Assembly: GCF_003696215.1 (NCBI RefSeq)
Contig: NZ_RFFG01000055.1
Span: 1 to 51,787, forward strand
Direction of reading: 5' to 3'
DNA: 51,787 nt
Origin: Actinomadura harenae
GTDB taxonomy: Bacteria > Actinomycetota > Actinomycetes > Streptosporangiales > Streptosporangiaceae
The translations under genes and the position numbers were made by a program. Under the pieces are notes generated by a model that saw only the letters and a list, made by a program, of their open reading frames with translations, searched no databases and was not told where the DNA came from. Of the stretch, positions 25,259 to 33,442 are shown piece by piece (the stretch's first letter is position 1; every line of letters starts with the position of its first letter).

Positions 25259-25298
25259 GCCGAAGGGCCCGATCCGAATCAGGATCGGGCCCTTCGGC
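25259..25298 (+). terminator. Terminator of tRNA-fMet copy 2
   Basis: A 17-bp perfect stem (25259-25275 with 25282-25298) around a 6-nt loop, followed by GTTTCC. It is similar in design but not in sequence to the terminator of copy 1. Confidence 0.8.
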
Positions 25299-25335
25299 GT
25301 TTCCGCGTTCCTTCGATATCGCGGCGCGTTTTCGC

Positions 25336-25373
25336 GTCCGAAGCCCGTCCGAAGCCCGTCCGAAGCCCGTCCG
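25336..25373 (+). repeat. 11-bp tandem repeat, three copies
   Basis: GTCCGAAGCCC is repeated three times without mismatch (25336-25368) with a partial fourth copy. It lies between the tRNA terminator and the DUF3054 promoter. Confidence 0.8.
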
Positions 25374-25404
25374 GGGCCGGTTCGGGGCTTTCGGAGGGGC
25401 GCAC

Positions 25405-25410
25405 TAGCCT
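25405..25410 (+). promoter_or_regulatory. -10 element of a leaderless promoter (DUF3054)
   Basis: TAGCCT, 6 nt before the ATG at 25417. No ribosome-binding site is present. Confidence 0.55.
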
Positions 25411-25416
25411 GGGGAT

Positions 25417-25782
25417 ATGCGGAATGTGGCAGGAGCGGCGGTTCTGGACGCCGTGTGCGTGCTGGTCTTCGTGGCGATCGGGCGCGCGTCGCACGACGAG
25501 GCGGGCAGCGTCACCGGGTTCCTGAACACGGCGTGGCCGTTCCTGACCGGCGCGCTCCTCGGCTGGCTCGCCACGCGCGCCTGGCGTGACCCGGCGCGGC
25601 TGGTGCCGTCCGGCGTCGGGATCTGGGTCGCGGCCGTCGCGATCGGCATGCTGCTGCGGGTGGTGTCCGGGCAGGGGATCGCCGTCGCGTTCGTGATCGT
25701 CGCGACGCTCTTCCTCGGGCTGGTGCTGCTCGGCTGGCGCGCCGTCGCCGCGCTCGTCCGCCGCCGCGCCCGGACGGCCTGA
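25417..25782 (+). CDS. DUF3054 family membrane protein
   Basis: 121-aa protein with four transmembrane helices, family DUF3054 (function unknown, actinobacteria and archaea). The conserved GRASHDE motif (22-28), GFLNTAWPFL, GWLATRAWRDP and GMLLRVVSGQG match the family. Apparently leaderless. The stop codon starts a series of 11-12 bp GC-rich repeats. Confidence 0.85.
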   Translation: MRNVAGAAVLDAVCVLVFVAIGRASHDEAGSVTGFLNTAWPFLTGALLGWLATRAWRDPARLVPSGVGIWVAAVAIGMLLRVVSGQGIAVAFVIVATLFLGLVLLGWRAVAALVRRRARTA

Positions 25783-25824
25783 GCCCGGCCGTGACCCGGC
25801 CCGAGCCCGGCCCGGACGCGGCCC
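25780..25824 (+). repeat. 11-12 bp degenerate tandem repeat starting at the DUF3054 stop
   Basis: TGAGCCCGGCCG, TGACCCGGCCC, GAGCCCGGCCC and GGACGCGGCCC follow each other. The first copy begins with the stop codon itself. Confidence 0.65.
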
Positions 25825-25953
25825 GGGCACGCCGCCTGGAAGGGCGCTGAAGAGGCGCGGAACGGGCCGGGCTTGCGGGCCCCGTGCGCGGGTCGCGCGG
25901 CCGTCCGGCGCCTGTTGACGCGGACGGCCGGACGCTGGTGAAGTTACCCACGA

Positions 25954-25967
25954 GTCACGGGAGTGAC
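25954..25967. promoter_or_regulatory. GTCAC-N4-GTGAC inverted repeat upstream of the FAAL-like gene
   Basis: Two 5-bp arms around GGGA, about 28 bp before the start codon of the acyl-AMP ligase gene. Short and unproven; listed because it is the only symmetric element in the leader. Confidence 0.3.
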
Positions 25968-25994
25968 CGGGAGAAAGCGCATAAGGGGACACCG

Positions 25995-27686
25995 ATGGCA
26001 TCCGCACTGCTGCGGGACTGGCTGGACAAGCCGAACACCGGACGCGGCGTCAGCCTGGCCACCGACGACGGCGGCTGGGACCACCGCGACTACGGCCGGC
26101 TGGCGTCCGCGGCGCGGCGCACCGCCGGTGCGCTGATCGAGGCGGGCGTCCGGCCCGGCGACGTGGTCTGCGTCGTCCTGCCGACCGACTTCACCTGTGT
26201 GGAGACCTACTTCGGGGTCTGGGCGGCCGGCGCCACGGTTTGCCTGGTCACCCCGCCGCTGTTCCAGGACGGCGACGACTACGTCGCGCACGTCGCCGCG
26301 ATCCTGCGGCAGGCGAGGCCGGTGCTGACCATCGCGTCCGACGACCTGGCCCCGCTCGCGGCCCGCGCGATGGCCGACGCCGGGCTGGACGGCGAGCCGT
26401 GGGCCCCCCGCCAGGCCGAGGACGAGGCGGAGGTGCAGCCCGCCGGGGAACTGGCGATCCTCCAGTTCACGTCCGGGTCGTCGGGGGAGCCGCGCGGCGT
26501 CATGGTCACCTGGGAGAACCTGGAGGCCAACTGCGAGCTGATCGCGCGCACCGCCGGGTTCCGGGACGGCGACGAGGTCGCGACCTGGCTGCCGCTCTAC
26601 CACGACATGGGCCTGATCGGCTGTTTCATCACCCCGATCTCGCTCCAGTGCGACCTGAAGCTGATGCGGCCGGACCACTTCATCCGCGACCCCGCACGCT
26701 GGATCCGCTGCTTCGCGACCGCGACGCACACCGCCGCGCCGCCGTTCGCGTACGCCTACTGCGCGCGGCGGGTGAAGCCCGAGCAGCTCGAGGGCGTCGA
26801 CCTGTCCGGCTGGCGGATGGCGCTGATCGGCGCCGAGCCGATCGACCCGCACTCGCTGGAGGTCTTCGCCGAGCTGCTGGAGCCGTTCGGGTTCCACCGC
26901 GAGGCGTTCAACCCCGCCTACGGCATGGCCGAGACGACGCTGCTGGTCACCATGGACCACGTGTGGCGGCGTCCACTGGCCGTCCGGCCCGATCCGGCGT
27001 CGCTGGCGTTCGGCGAGCCGGTGCGGATCCTCGAGCAGCACGAGCTGGGCGCGCAGTCCAAGGGCGCGAAGTCGGGCTGGATCGTCGGCTGCGGCACGCC
27101 GGAGGAGGACGTCCCGGTCCGGATCCTGGACGACGACGGGAACGAGCTGGCCGAGGGGCTGCTGGGCGAGATCGTCGTCGGCGGCGCGTCCGCGTGCCCC
27201 GGCTACTACGCGGGCGCCGAGGGCAAGTCGACACGGTTCGCGGACGGCCCGGGAGGTCGGTCGGGGTCGGTTGGTCGGGGCAGGCTCGTTCTGACCGGAG
27301 ACGCAGGGTTCTTCCACGAGGGACGGCTGTTCGTCCTCGGGCGGATGGGCGACAGCATCAAGGTGCGCGGACGGTCCGTCTACGTCGAGGACCTAGAGGC
27401 CCGGATCGCCGAGGTCACCCGGCTCGGCAAGGGCCGGATCACGGTCACGGCCGTGCCGGGCGCGGGCCGGAAGGGGCTGGCGCTGTTCGCCGAGACCAAC
27501 GACGACGCGTGGGCGGGCGACGTTCGCGAGATGCTGCGCCGCCGCGTCGGCGAGGACGTCGAGGTCACGATCATCGTCGGGACGGGGCTGATCCAGCGGA
27601 CGTCCAGCGGCAAGCCGCGCCGCCGCTTCATGTGGGAGCAGTTCCGGGACGGCCGCCTCCCGAACGCCCGCCTGGCGTCGGAGTAG
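25995..27686 (+). CDS. Fatty acyl-AMP ligase (FAAL-like adenylating enzyme)
   Basis: 563-aa ANL-superfamily enzyme of the FadD32/FAAL type, which makes acyl-AMP from a fatty acid and ATP and normally passes it to an acyl carrier or PKS rather than CoA. Motifs: phosphate loop FTSGSSGEPRG (158-168; Arg at the usual Lys), LPLYHDMGL (199-207, FAAL hallmark), YGMAETTLLV (309-318), LTGDAG and LGRMGDSIKVRG, and the C-terminal catalytic Lys in TSSGKPRRR. The ATG at 25995 has AGGGG 7 nt upstream. No PKS, NRPS or acyl carrier gene is nearby. A strong terminator separates it from the next gene. Confidence 0.85.
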   Translation: MASALLRDWLDKPNTGRGVSLATDDGGWDHRDYGRLASAARRTAGALIEAGVRPGDVVCVVLPTDFTCVETYFGVWAAGATVCLVTPPLFQDGDDYVAHVAAILRQARPVLTIASDDLAPLAARAMADAGLDGEPWAPRQAEDEAEVQPAGELAILQFTSGSSGEPRGVMVTWENLEANCELIARTAGFRDGDEVATWLPLYHDMGLIGCFITPISLQCDLKLMRPDHFIRDPARWIRCFATATHTAAPPFAYAYCARRVKPEQLEGVDLSGWRMALIGAEPIDPHSLEVFAELLEPFGFHREAFNPAYGMAETTLLVTMDHVWRRPLAVRPDPASLAFGEPVRILEQHELGAQSKGAKSGWIVGCGTPEEDVPVRILDDDGNELAEGLLGEIVVGGASACPGYYAGAEGKSTRFADGPGGRSGSVGRGRLVLTGDAGFFHEGRLFVLGRMGDSIKVRGRSVYVEDLEARIAEVTRLGKGRITVTAVPGAGRKGLALFAETNDDAWAGDVREMLRRRVGEDVEVTIIVGTGLIQRTSSGKPRRRFMWEQFRDGRLPNARLASE

Positions 27687-27693
27687 GACTCGC

Positions 27694-27728
27694 GTTCCCG
27701 GGCGGGCGAAGGGTGCCCGTCCGGGAAC
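27694..27728 (+). terminator. Terminator after the FAAL-like gene
   Basis: A 14-bp stem (27694-27707 with 27715-27728) with one G-T pair and a 7-nt loop, 8 nt after the stop. The downstream fusion gene therefore probably has its own promoter. Confidence 0.75.
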
Positions 27729-27847
27729 AGGGTGTGAAGTCGGGCACGTTGGACCTTCGTCAGGCGCAAGATCACACGCGTGGGTCATCGCATGTTGATA
27801 AAACAGTCGATAGCGGTGTCCATGGCGTGACCGGCGGAAGGTCGACG

Positions 27848-30829
27848 ATGCCCTCTGGTGCGAGGTCCCTGCTCCGGCTCGGCGCGCGGCTCGGGTCGAC
27901 CGCGCAGAACGCCCTGGAGGTGGCGCGGTTCGGCGGCCTGGCCACCGACGAGGACGCCTCGCCCAGCGAGGTCGTCGCGCGGCGGCGCATCTACCGCCTC
28001 CGCCACTACTTTCCTTCCGGGTCTCCTTCCCAGGCGAGTGCTCCCGAGGACGACAAGCGGCCGGTGATGCTGCTCGTCCCGCCGCTGATGATCACGGCCG
28101 AGGTGTACGACATCTCGTCCCGGGTGAGCGCGGTCGCCGAGCTGCACCGGCTCGGCGTCGACCCGTGGGTGGTCGACTTCGGCGCCCCCGAGCGCGAGCC
28201 GGGCGGGCTCGAGCGGACGGTCACCGACCACGTCCTCGCGGTCAGCGACGCGATCGACCGGGTGCGCGCCGCGACCGGACGCGACGTCCACCTCGGCGGC
28301 TACTCGCAGGGCGGCATGTTCGTCTACCAGACCGCGGCCTACCGGCGCAGCCGCGGCATCGCGTCGCTGGTGACGTTCGGCAGCCCGGCCGACACGTCCG
28401 TGGCGCTGCCGTTCGGGCTGCCGAGCTGGCTCGCGACCGACGCCGCCGAACGCGTCCCGGACGTGCTGCTCCGCAACTTCGACGTCCCCGGCTGGGTGAC
28501 GCGCACCGGGTTCCAGCTGCTCAGCCCGGTGAAGTCGGTGCGCAGCCGGGTCGACTTCCTGTTCCAGCTGCACGACCGCGAGGCGCTCGCGCCGCGCGAG
28601 CGGCAGCGCCAGTTCCTCGAGCGGACCGGCTGGGTCGCCTGGCCCGGCCCGGCGCTGAACGAGTTCGTCCGCCAGTTCATCCAGCACAACCGGATGCTGA
28701 CCGGCGGCTTCGTCATCGGTGACCGGCTGGTCACGCTCGCCGACATCACCTGCCCGGTGCTGATGTTCGTCGGCGAGGTCGACGAGATCGCCTCGCCGCC
28801 GATGGTCCGCGGCATCCGGCGGGCCGCGCCGCGCGCCGAGGTGTACGAGGTGGCGCTGCGCGCCGGGCACTTCGGCCTCGTCGTCGGGACGCTCGCCATG
28901 GCGCAGACCTGGCCGACCGTCGCCGCATGGGCCCGCTGGCGGGCGGGCACCGCCGACCTCCCGTCCCCGGTGCGCAGGGTGGACGGCGAACGCAGCGGTG
29001 ATCCGGAGGCGGGTGACGCGGCCTCGCCCGCGCCGCCCGGAGGGGCCGCCGGCTACGGCTTCAACCTCGCCCTCGGGATCGGCACGAACACGCTGCGGTC
29101 CGCCGTCCGGACGGCGACGCGCGCCGTCCACGGCAGTCGCCTGCTCGCGCACGAGGCGACGCAGAACCTGCCCCGGCTCGCCCGCCTGGAACGCATCCAG
29201 CACGACACGCGCATGTCGCTCGGCCTCCTCCTGGACGAGCAGCACGACCGCGCGCCGGACGACGTCTTCTTCCTCTACCAGGGGCGCGCCTACACGCAGG
29301 ACGCGGCGAAGAAGCGCATCGACGCCGTCGTGAAGGGCCTGATCCACATCGGCGTCCGGCAGGGCGACCCGGTCGGCGTGCTCATGCACACGCGTCCCAC
29401 GGCGCTCGCGCTCGTCGCGGCGCTGAGCAGGCTCGGGGCGGTCGCGGTGCTGCTGCGCCCGGACGGCGACCCCGGGCGTGAGGCCGCGCTCGCCGGGGTC
29501 ACGAGGGTCATCGCCGACCCCGACAACGCGTCCGCCGCCGCCGCGCTCGGGCTGCCCGTCCACCTGCTGGGCGGTGTGCGGAAGCGCCGCGACGGCACGG
29601 ACGTCCCCGACATGGAGGCGATCGACCCGGACGCCGTGCCGCTCCCCGCCTGGTACCGGCCGAACCCCGGCCGCGCGGGCGACGCCGCGTTCGTCCTGTT
29701 CGCCGGCGACGGCGAGCACACGCGGGCGAACCGCGTCACCAACCGGCGGTGGGCGCTGTCGGCGTTCGGCACGGCGTCGTCGGCGGCGCTGTCCCCGGCC
29801 GACACGGTCTTCTCCATCACGCCGCTCCAGCATCCGTCCGCGCTGATGATGAGCCTCGGCGGCGCTGCGGCGGCCGGGTCGCGGCTGGCGCTCGCGTCCG
29901 CCTACGACCCCGAGACGTTCTGGGACGAGGCGCGCCGCTACGGCGTGACCGTCGCGTCCTACACCTGGACGCTGCTGCGCGACCTCGTCAACGCCCCGCC
30001 CGACCCGGCCGAGCTGCACCATCCGGTGCGGCTGTTCATCGGGTCCGGGATGCCGCGCGGGCTGTGGCGGCGCGTGGAGGAGCGGTTCGCGCCCGCGCGC
30101 GTGCTGGAGTTCTACGCGTCCACCGAGGGCGAGGCGGTGCTCGTCAACCTCAGCGGCAAGAAGCCCGGCTCGCTGGGACGCCCGCTGCCCGGCAGCGCCG
30201 ACGTCCGGCTCGCCCGCTACGACCTGGAGGACGGGCGGCTCGTCGAGGGCCCGGACGGGTTCGCGGTGGAGAGCGCGCCCGGCGAGATCGGGATGCTGCT
30301 GGCGCGCGTCCGGCCGGAGACCGTCCAGCTCGGGCGGCGCCCGCTGCGCGGCGTGTTCGCGCCCGAGGACGCCTGGAAGGTCACCGGCGACCTGTTCCGC
30401 CGCGACGAGGGCGGCGACTTCTGGCTGGTCGGACGGGACGCCGAGCTGGTCCGCACGGCCGCCGGGATCGTCCCGCCCGGCCCGGCGCGCGACGCCCTCG
30501 GCGACCTCCCGCAGGTGGACGCGGTCGCGGTCTACGGCGTCCCGGCCGGTGACTCCGAGCTGGTCGCCGCCGCGATCACGCTGTGCGCGGGCAGCGAGCT
30601 GAAGCCGGTCGACCTGGCCGAGACGCTGCTGCGCGTCGAGCCGGAGCTGCGTCCGGCGGTCGTCCGGATCGTGGCCGCCATCCCCGTCACGCCCGGCCAC
30701 CGGCTCGATCCCCGTGCGCTGCGCGCCGAGGGCGTGCCGGAGCCGGACGCGGGGGAGACGTACTACCGCGACCCGGCGGGCGCCTACCGCCCGCTCACCG
30801 CCGAGGCCCGGAACCGCCTCCTGCGCTGA
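27848..30829 (+). CDS. PhaC-like alpha/beta hydrolase fused to a degenerate acyl-adenylation domain
   Basis: 993-aa two-domain protein. Residues about 40-365 are an alpha/beta hydrolase close to PHA synthases, with Ser153 in GGYSQGG, Asp312 in GEVDEIASP and His341 in RAGHFG. The nucleophile is Ser where PHA synthases have Cys, so hydrolysis or transacylation is more likely than polymerisation. After a linker (365-440) comes an AMP-binding-like domain (450-960). It keeps FYASTEGE (755-762) and VTGDLFRRD (845-853), but the phosphate loop is replaced by FAGDGEHTR (618-626), and the A10 lysine position is His951 (PVTPGHR). It may bind acyl-AMP or acyl-CoA without making it. ATG at 27848 with GGAAGG upstream. 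Confidence 0.88.
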   Translation: MPSGARSLLRLGARLGSTAQNALEVARFGGLATDEDASPSEVVARRRIYRLRHYFPSGSPSQASAPEDDKRPVMLLVPPLMITAEVYDISSRVSAVAELHRLGVDPWVVDFGAPEREPGGLERTVTDHVLAVSDAIDRVRAATGRDVHLGGYSQGGMFVYQTAAYRRSRGIASLVTFGSPADTSVALPFGLPSWLATDAAERVPDVLLRNFDVPGWVTRTGFQLLSPVKSVRSRVDFLFQLHDREALAPRERQRQFLERTGWVAWPGPALNEFVRQFIQHNRMLTGGFVIGDRLVTLADITCPVLMFVGEVDEIASPPMVRGIRRAAPRAEVYEVALRAGHFGLVVGTLAMAQTWPTVAAWARWRAGTADLPSPVRRVDGERSGDPEAGDAASPAPPGGAAGYGFNLALGIGTNTLRSAVRTATRAVHGSRLLAHEATQNLPRLARLERIQHDTRMSLGLLLDEQHDRAPDDVFFLYQGRAYTQDAAKKRIDAVVKGLIHIGVRQGDPVGVLMHTRPTALALVAALSRLGAVAVLLRPDGDPGREAALAGVTRVIADPDNASAAAALGLPVHLLGGVRKRRDGTDVPDMEAIDPDAVPLPAWYRPNPGRAGDAAFVLFAGDGEHTRANRVTNRRWALSAFGTASSAALSPADTVFSITPLQHPSALMMSLGGAAAAGSRLALASAYDPETFWDEARRYGVTVASYTWTLLRDLVNAPPDPAELHHPVRLFIGSGMPRGLWRRVEERFAPARVLEFYASTEGEAVLVNLSGKKPGSLGRPLPGSADVRLARYDLEDGRLVEGPDGFAVESAPGEIGMLLARVRPETVQLGRRPLRGVFAPEDAWKVTGDLFRRDEGGDFWLVGRDAELVRTAAGIVPPGPARDALGDLPQVDAVAVYGVPAGDSELVAAAITLCAGSELKPVDLAETLLRVEPELRPAVVRIVAAIPVTPGHRLDPRALRAEGVPEPDAGETYYRDPAGAYRPLTAEARNRLLR

Positions 30830-30844
30830 CGGGCGCCGGCGTCA

Positions 30845-31816
30845 CTAGTGGACGTGGACGGGCTCGCCGTTCCTCACCATGTGGGGCAGCGCGTCCCCGG
30901 CGTTCATCGGCAGCCGGATGCAGCCGTGCGACGCCCGCCGGTTCGGGACCGCCAGTGAGCCGTGCATGGCGTAGCCCAGGTGGAAGTACAGCGGCCGGTA
31001 CATGTAGCCGAGCGGGGACCGCTGCCAGCCGTTGACGCGGTGCGTCACACGGAAGTCGCCGATGGGCGTGTGCGCGATGCCGCAGTGGCCCTTCTCGCAG
31101 TAGTGGCGTCCGGAGCCGGTGGAGATGTGCGAGATCATCCGGATCCTCCCGCCCCGGTACACGGTGAGGACCTGGTGCCGGACGTCGATGTCCACGTGGT
31201 TGCGGGTCCGGTCGGCGGTCAGCCGCCGGGGCCGCCGCGGGTGGGCGAGCGCGTGCATGAAACGCCTGCTCAGGCGTCCCGTGGGGGCCATGCCGTTCAC
31301 CTTCTGGAACGCCCAGACGGCGTCCTTGGTGAACTCGGTGTAGGCGCCGTTCGCGGGTCCGGGGACGTAGTGCAGCTTCTTGAGGCGGAGCTGGACGGCG
31401 CGGAGGTCCACGGCCTTGCCCGCGGGCCGGTGCGCCCTGGGCCTGGCGGCGGGCCGCCCCTTCGGCTCGGCGGCGGGCCTCCCCTGCGGCTTGGCGGCGG
31501 GCCTGATCGGCTGGGCGGCGTGGACGGCGGCGGAGCCCGGCCGTCCGGCGGACTCGGGATCCGCCGGGCCGTCGGGCCTGCCCTTCGCCGCCCCCGACGC
31601 GCCGTTCGTCCCCATGAACGAGGGCCCGAAGGCCCCGGCGGGGTCGAACCAGGGGAACTCTTCGTAGTCGCCCGGGAACGGGTCCGCGCGGACGGCGTGG
31701 ACGGCGCGGACGGCGCGGGCGGGTTCGGCGGAGACCGGCGCGGCGGCCGCCGCGTGGACAGGGACGGACGAGACGGCGAAGGCGGAGGTGGCGGCGAGCG
31801 CGAGACCGGCGAGCAT
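30845..31816 (-). CDS. L,D-transpeptidase (YkuD) with peptidoglycan-binding domain
   Basis: 323-aa secreted L,D-transpeptidase that would form 3-3 crosslinks in peptidoglycan or attach proteins to it. Order: hydrophobic signal segment (1-25), a long Pro/Ala/Gly-rich linker with GRPAA repeats (about 45-135), a PG_binding_1 domain (about 137-195) and the YkuD domain (about 205-323) with His285 and the SHGCIR site (Cys299). The signal segment has no basic residue before its core, which is odd for a Sec signal. The ATG at 31816 is supported by TAACGT 7 nt upstream, a leaderless arrangement. Convergent with the fusion gene. Confidence 0.88.
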   Translation of the reverse strand: MLAGLALAATSAFAVSSVPVHAAAAAPVSAEPARAVRAVHAVRADPFPGDYEEFPWFDPAGAFGPSFMGTNGASGAAKGRPDGPADPESAGRPGSAAVHAAQPIRPAAKPQGRPAAEPKGRPAARPRAHRPAGKAVDLRAVQLRLKKLHYVPGPANGAYTEFTKDAVWAFQKVNGMAPTGRLSRRFMHALAHPRRPRRLTADRTRNHVDIDVRHQVLTVYRGGRIRMISHISTGSGRHYCEKGHCGIAHTPIGDFRVTHRVNGWQRSPLGYMYRPLYFHLGYAMHGSLAVPNRRASHGCIRLPMNAGDALPHMVRNGEPVHVH

Positions 31817-31823
31817 GGCCTGG

Positions 31824-31829
31824 ACGTTA
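31824..31829 (-). promoter_or_regulatory. -10 element of a leaderless promoter (L,D-transpeptidase)
   Basis: TAACGT on the minus strand, 7 nt before the ATG at 31816. Confidence 0.55.
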
Positions 31830-31992
31830 GGCCGCCCGACCCCTGCCCGCGTCCGGTGACACCCGGCGGCGAACTCAACCTTTACCAGCCCATCTCCCCT
31901 GGACGACGCTGGAAGCGAGCCGATTCCCCTGGGGGAGGGCGCGCTTCCGGTACCGGGCAGAGCGCCAGGGGCTGGACACGCGGGAGGCGGCA

Positions 31993-32030
31993 CGCTACAA
32001 CAGAGGAACAAATATTGATCTTTTGTAGCG
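31993..32030. promoter_or_regulatory. CGCTACAA / TTGTAGCG inverted repeat over the P450-SDR promoter region
   Basis: Perfect 8-bp arms CGCTACAA (31993-32000) and TTGTAGCG (32023-32030) are separated by 22 bp of unusually AT-rich DNA that contains TATTGATC. The pocket of low GC about 60-100 bp before the P450 start is the best promoter candidate, and the arms suggest a repressor site, for instance of TetR or MarR type. Confidence 0.6.
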
Positions 32031-32092
32031 CACCCGACGCACCGGCCGCCACCCCCGGCGGCCGCCGTGTCCGAGTGCCAAGGAGGTACCGC

Positions 32093-33442
32093 ATGGCCGC
32101 ACGCGTCCTCGCCGCCCCACCGGCGGGCAGCGACCTCAAGCCCGTCATCGGCGATCCGGGGATCCCCCTCGTCGGGAGCACGCTGCGGGCGATGCGGCAT
32201 CCGTTCGAGCTGTCGCGGGAGCGGTACGAGCAGTTCGGCCCGGTCAGCTGGTCCTGGCTGCTCGGCCAGCGCGCGGTGACCGTCCAGGGGCCGGAGGCCG
32301 CCGAGGCCGTGCTGGTCAACCGGGACAAGGCGTTCGCGAACGGCCCGGCCTGGGGCTTCTTCATCGGGCCGTTCTTCACCCGCGGGATCATGCTGCTCGA
32401 CTTCGAGGAGCACCTGCACCACCGGCGCATCATGCAGCAGGCGTTCACCCGGAAGCGGCTCCAGAGCTACCAGGAGACCCTGGCGCCGAGCATCGGCAAG
32501 GGCCTGGACGCGTGGGTCCCCGGCCGCGGCTTCAAGGTCTACGACCACGTCAAGCAGCTCACGCTCGACCTCGCCACCGACGTGTTCATGGGCGTCGACC
32601 TCGACCGCGCGGAGGCCGACCGGATCAACGGCGCGTTCGTCGACGCCGTCCGCGCCGGGACGGCCTACGTCCGCTTCCCGGTGCCCGGCCTGCGCTGGCA
32701 GAAGGGCCTGCGGGCGCGCAGGACGCTGGAGGACTTCTTCCGGACGCACCTGCCCGCCAAGCGCCGGGACGGCGGCGACGACCTGTTCGCGGCGCTCTGT
32801 GCGGCCGAGACCGACGACGGCCACCGGTTCACCGACGAGGACGTCGTCAACCACATGATCTTCGCGCTGATGGCGGCGCACGACACCACCACCATCACGC
32901 TCACCACGATGGCGTACTACCTGGCCAAGTACCCCGAGTGGCAGGAGCGGCTGCGGGACGAGTCGCTCGCGCTCGGCAGGCCCGTCCTCGACCACGCCGA
33001 CCTGGACGCCATGACCGGCATCGACGCGGCCATGAAGGAGGCGCTGCGGCTGGTGTCGCCGGTGCCCGCGCTGCCGCGCAAGGCCGTCAAGGACACCGAG
33101 GTGCTCGGCTTCCACATCCCGGCCGGGACCACCGTGGTCGTCCCGCAGCTGACCAACCACCGGATGGAGAGCATCTGGGCGGACCCGGACCGGTTCGACC
33201 CCTCCCGGTTCTCGCCGGAGCGGCGCGAGGACAAGGCCCACAAGTACGCCTGGTCGCCGTTCGGCGGCGGCGCGCACAAGTGCATCGGCCTGCACTTCGC
33301 CGGCATGCAGGTCAAGAGCGTCATGCACCAGTGGCTGCTGCGGTACCGGTGGAGCGTGCCCGGACGCTACACCTGGCCGCTCGACACCACGTCCCTGCCG
33401 TCCCCGAAGGACGGTCTCCCCGTCCACCTGGAGCGTCTCTGA
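32093..33442 (+). CDS. Cytochrome P450, coupled to an SDR
   Basis: 449-aa P450. The I-helix reads AAHDTTT, the K-helix EALR, and the heme loop PFGGGAHKCIG gives the thiolate at Cys397. The FGGGxHxCxG loop and length recall CYP51/CYP120-like P450s acting on sterols, terpenoids or retinoids, but the substrate is not provable. ATG at 32093 with a strong AGGAGG. The SDR gene starts inside its stop (TGATG), so the two should be made together: hydroxylation followed by oxidation of the alcohol is the natural reading. No ferredoxin gene is next to it. Confidence 0.93.
   Translation: MAARVLAAPPAGSDLKPVIGDPGIPLVGSTLRAMRHPFELSRERYEQFGPVSWSWLLGQRAVTVQGPEAAEAVLVNRDKAFANGPAWGFFIGPFFTRGIMLLDFEEHLHHRRIMQQAFTRKRLQSYQETLAPSIGKGLDAWVPGRGFKVYDHVKQLTLDLATDVFMGVDLDRAEADRINGAFVDAVRAGTAYVRFPVPGLRWQKGLRARRTLEDFFRTHLPAKRRDGGDDLFAALCAAETDDGHRFTDEDVVNHMIFALMAAHDTTTITLTTMAYYLAKYPEWQERLRDESLALGRPVLDHADLDAMTGIDAAMKEALRLVSPVPALPRKAVKDTEVLGFHIPAGTTVVVPQLTNHRMESIWADPDRFDPSRFSPERREDKAHKYAWSPFGGGAHKCIGLHFAGMQVKSVMHQWLLRYRWSVPGRYTWPLDTTSLPSPKDGLPVHLERL

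Noticed and set aside
27785..27830. TGTTGATAAAACA as an operator for the fusion gene
   Set aside because: The arms are only four bases and no regulator is adjacent; the AT-rich patch may just be the promoter, whose hexamers I could not place with confidence.
27848..28960. True PHA synthase
   Set aside because: The nucleophile is Ser in GYSQGG rather than Cys, and no PhaE, PhaB or phasin gene is nearby.
22113..30700. Very long open frames opposite pruA, P450 and the hydrolase fusion (for example 22113-25118 and 27785-30700, minus)
   Set aside because: Their composition is that of a frame-shifted high-GC antisense. They contain no motif, and the true genes carry full catalytic sites.
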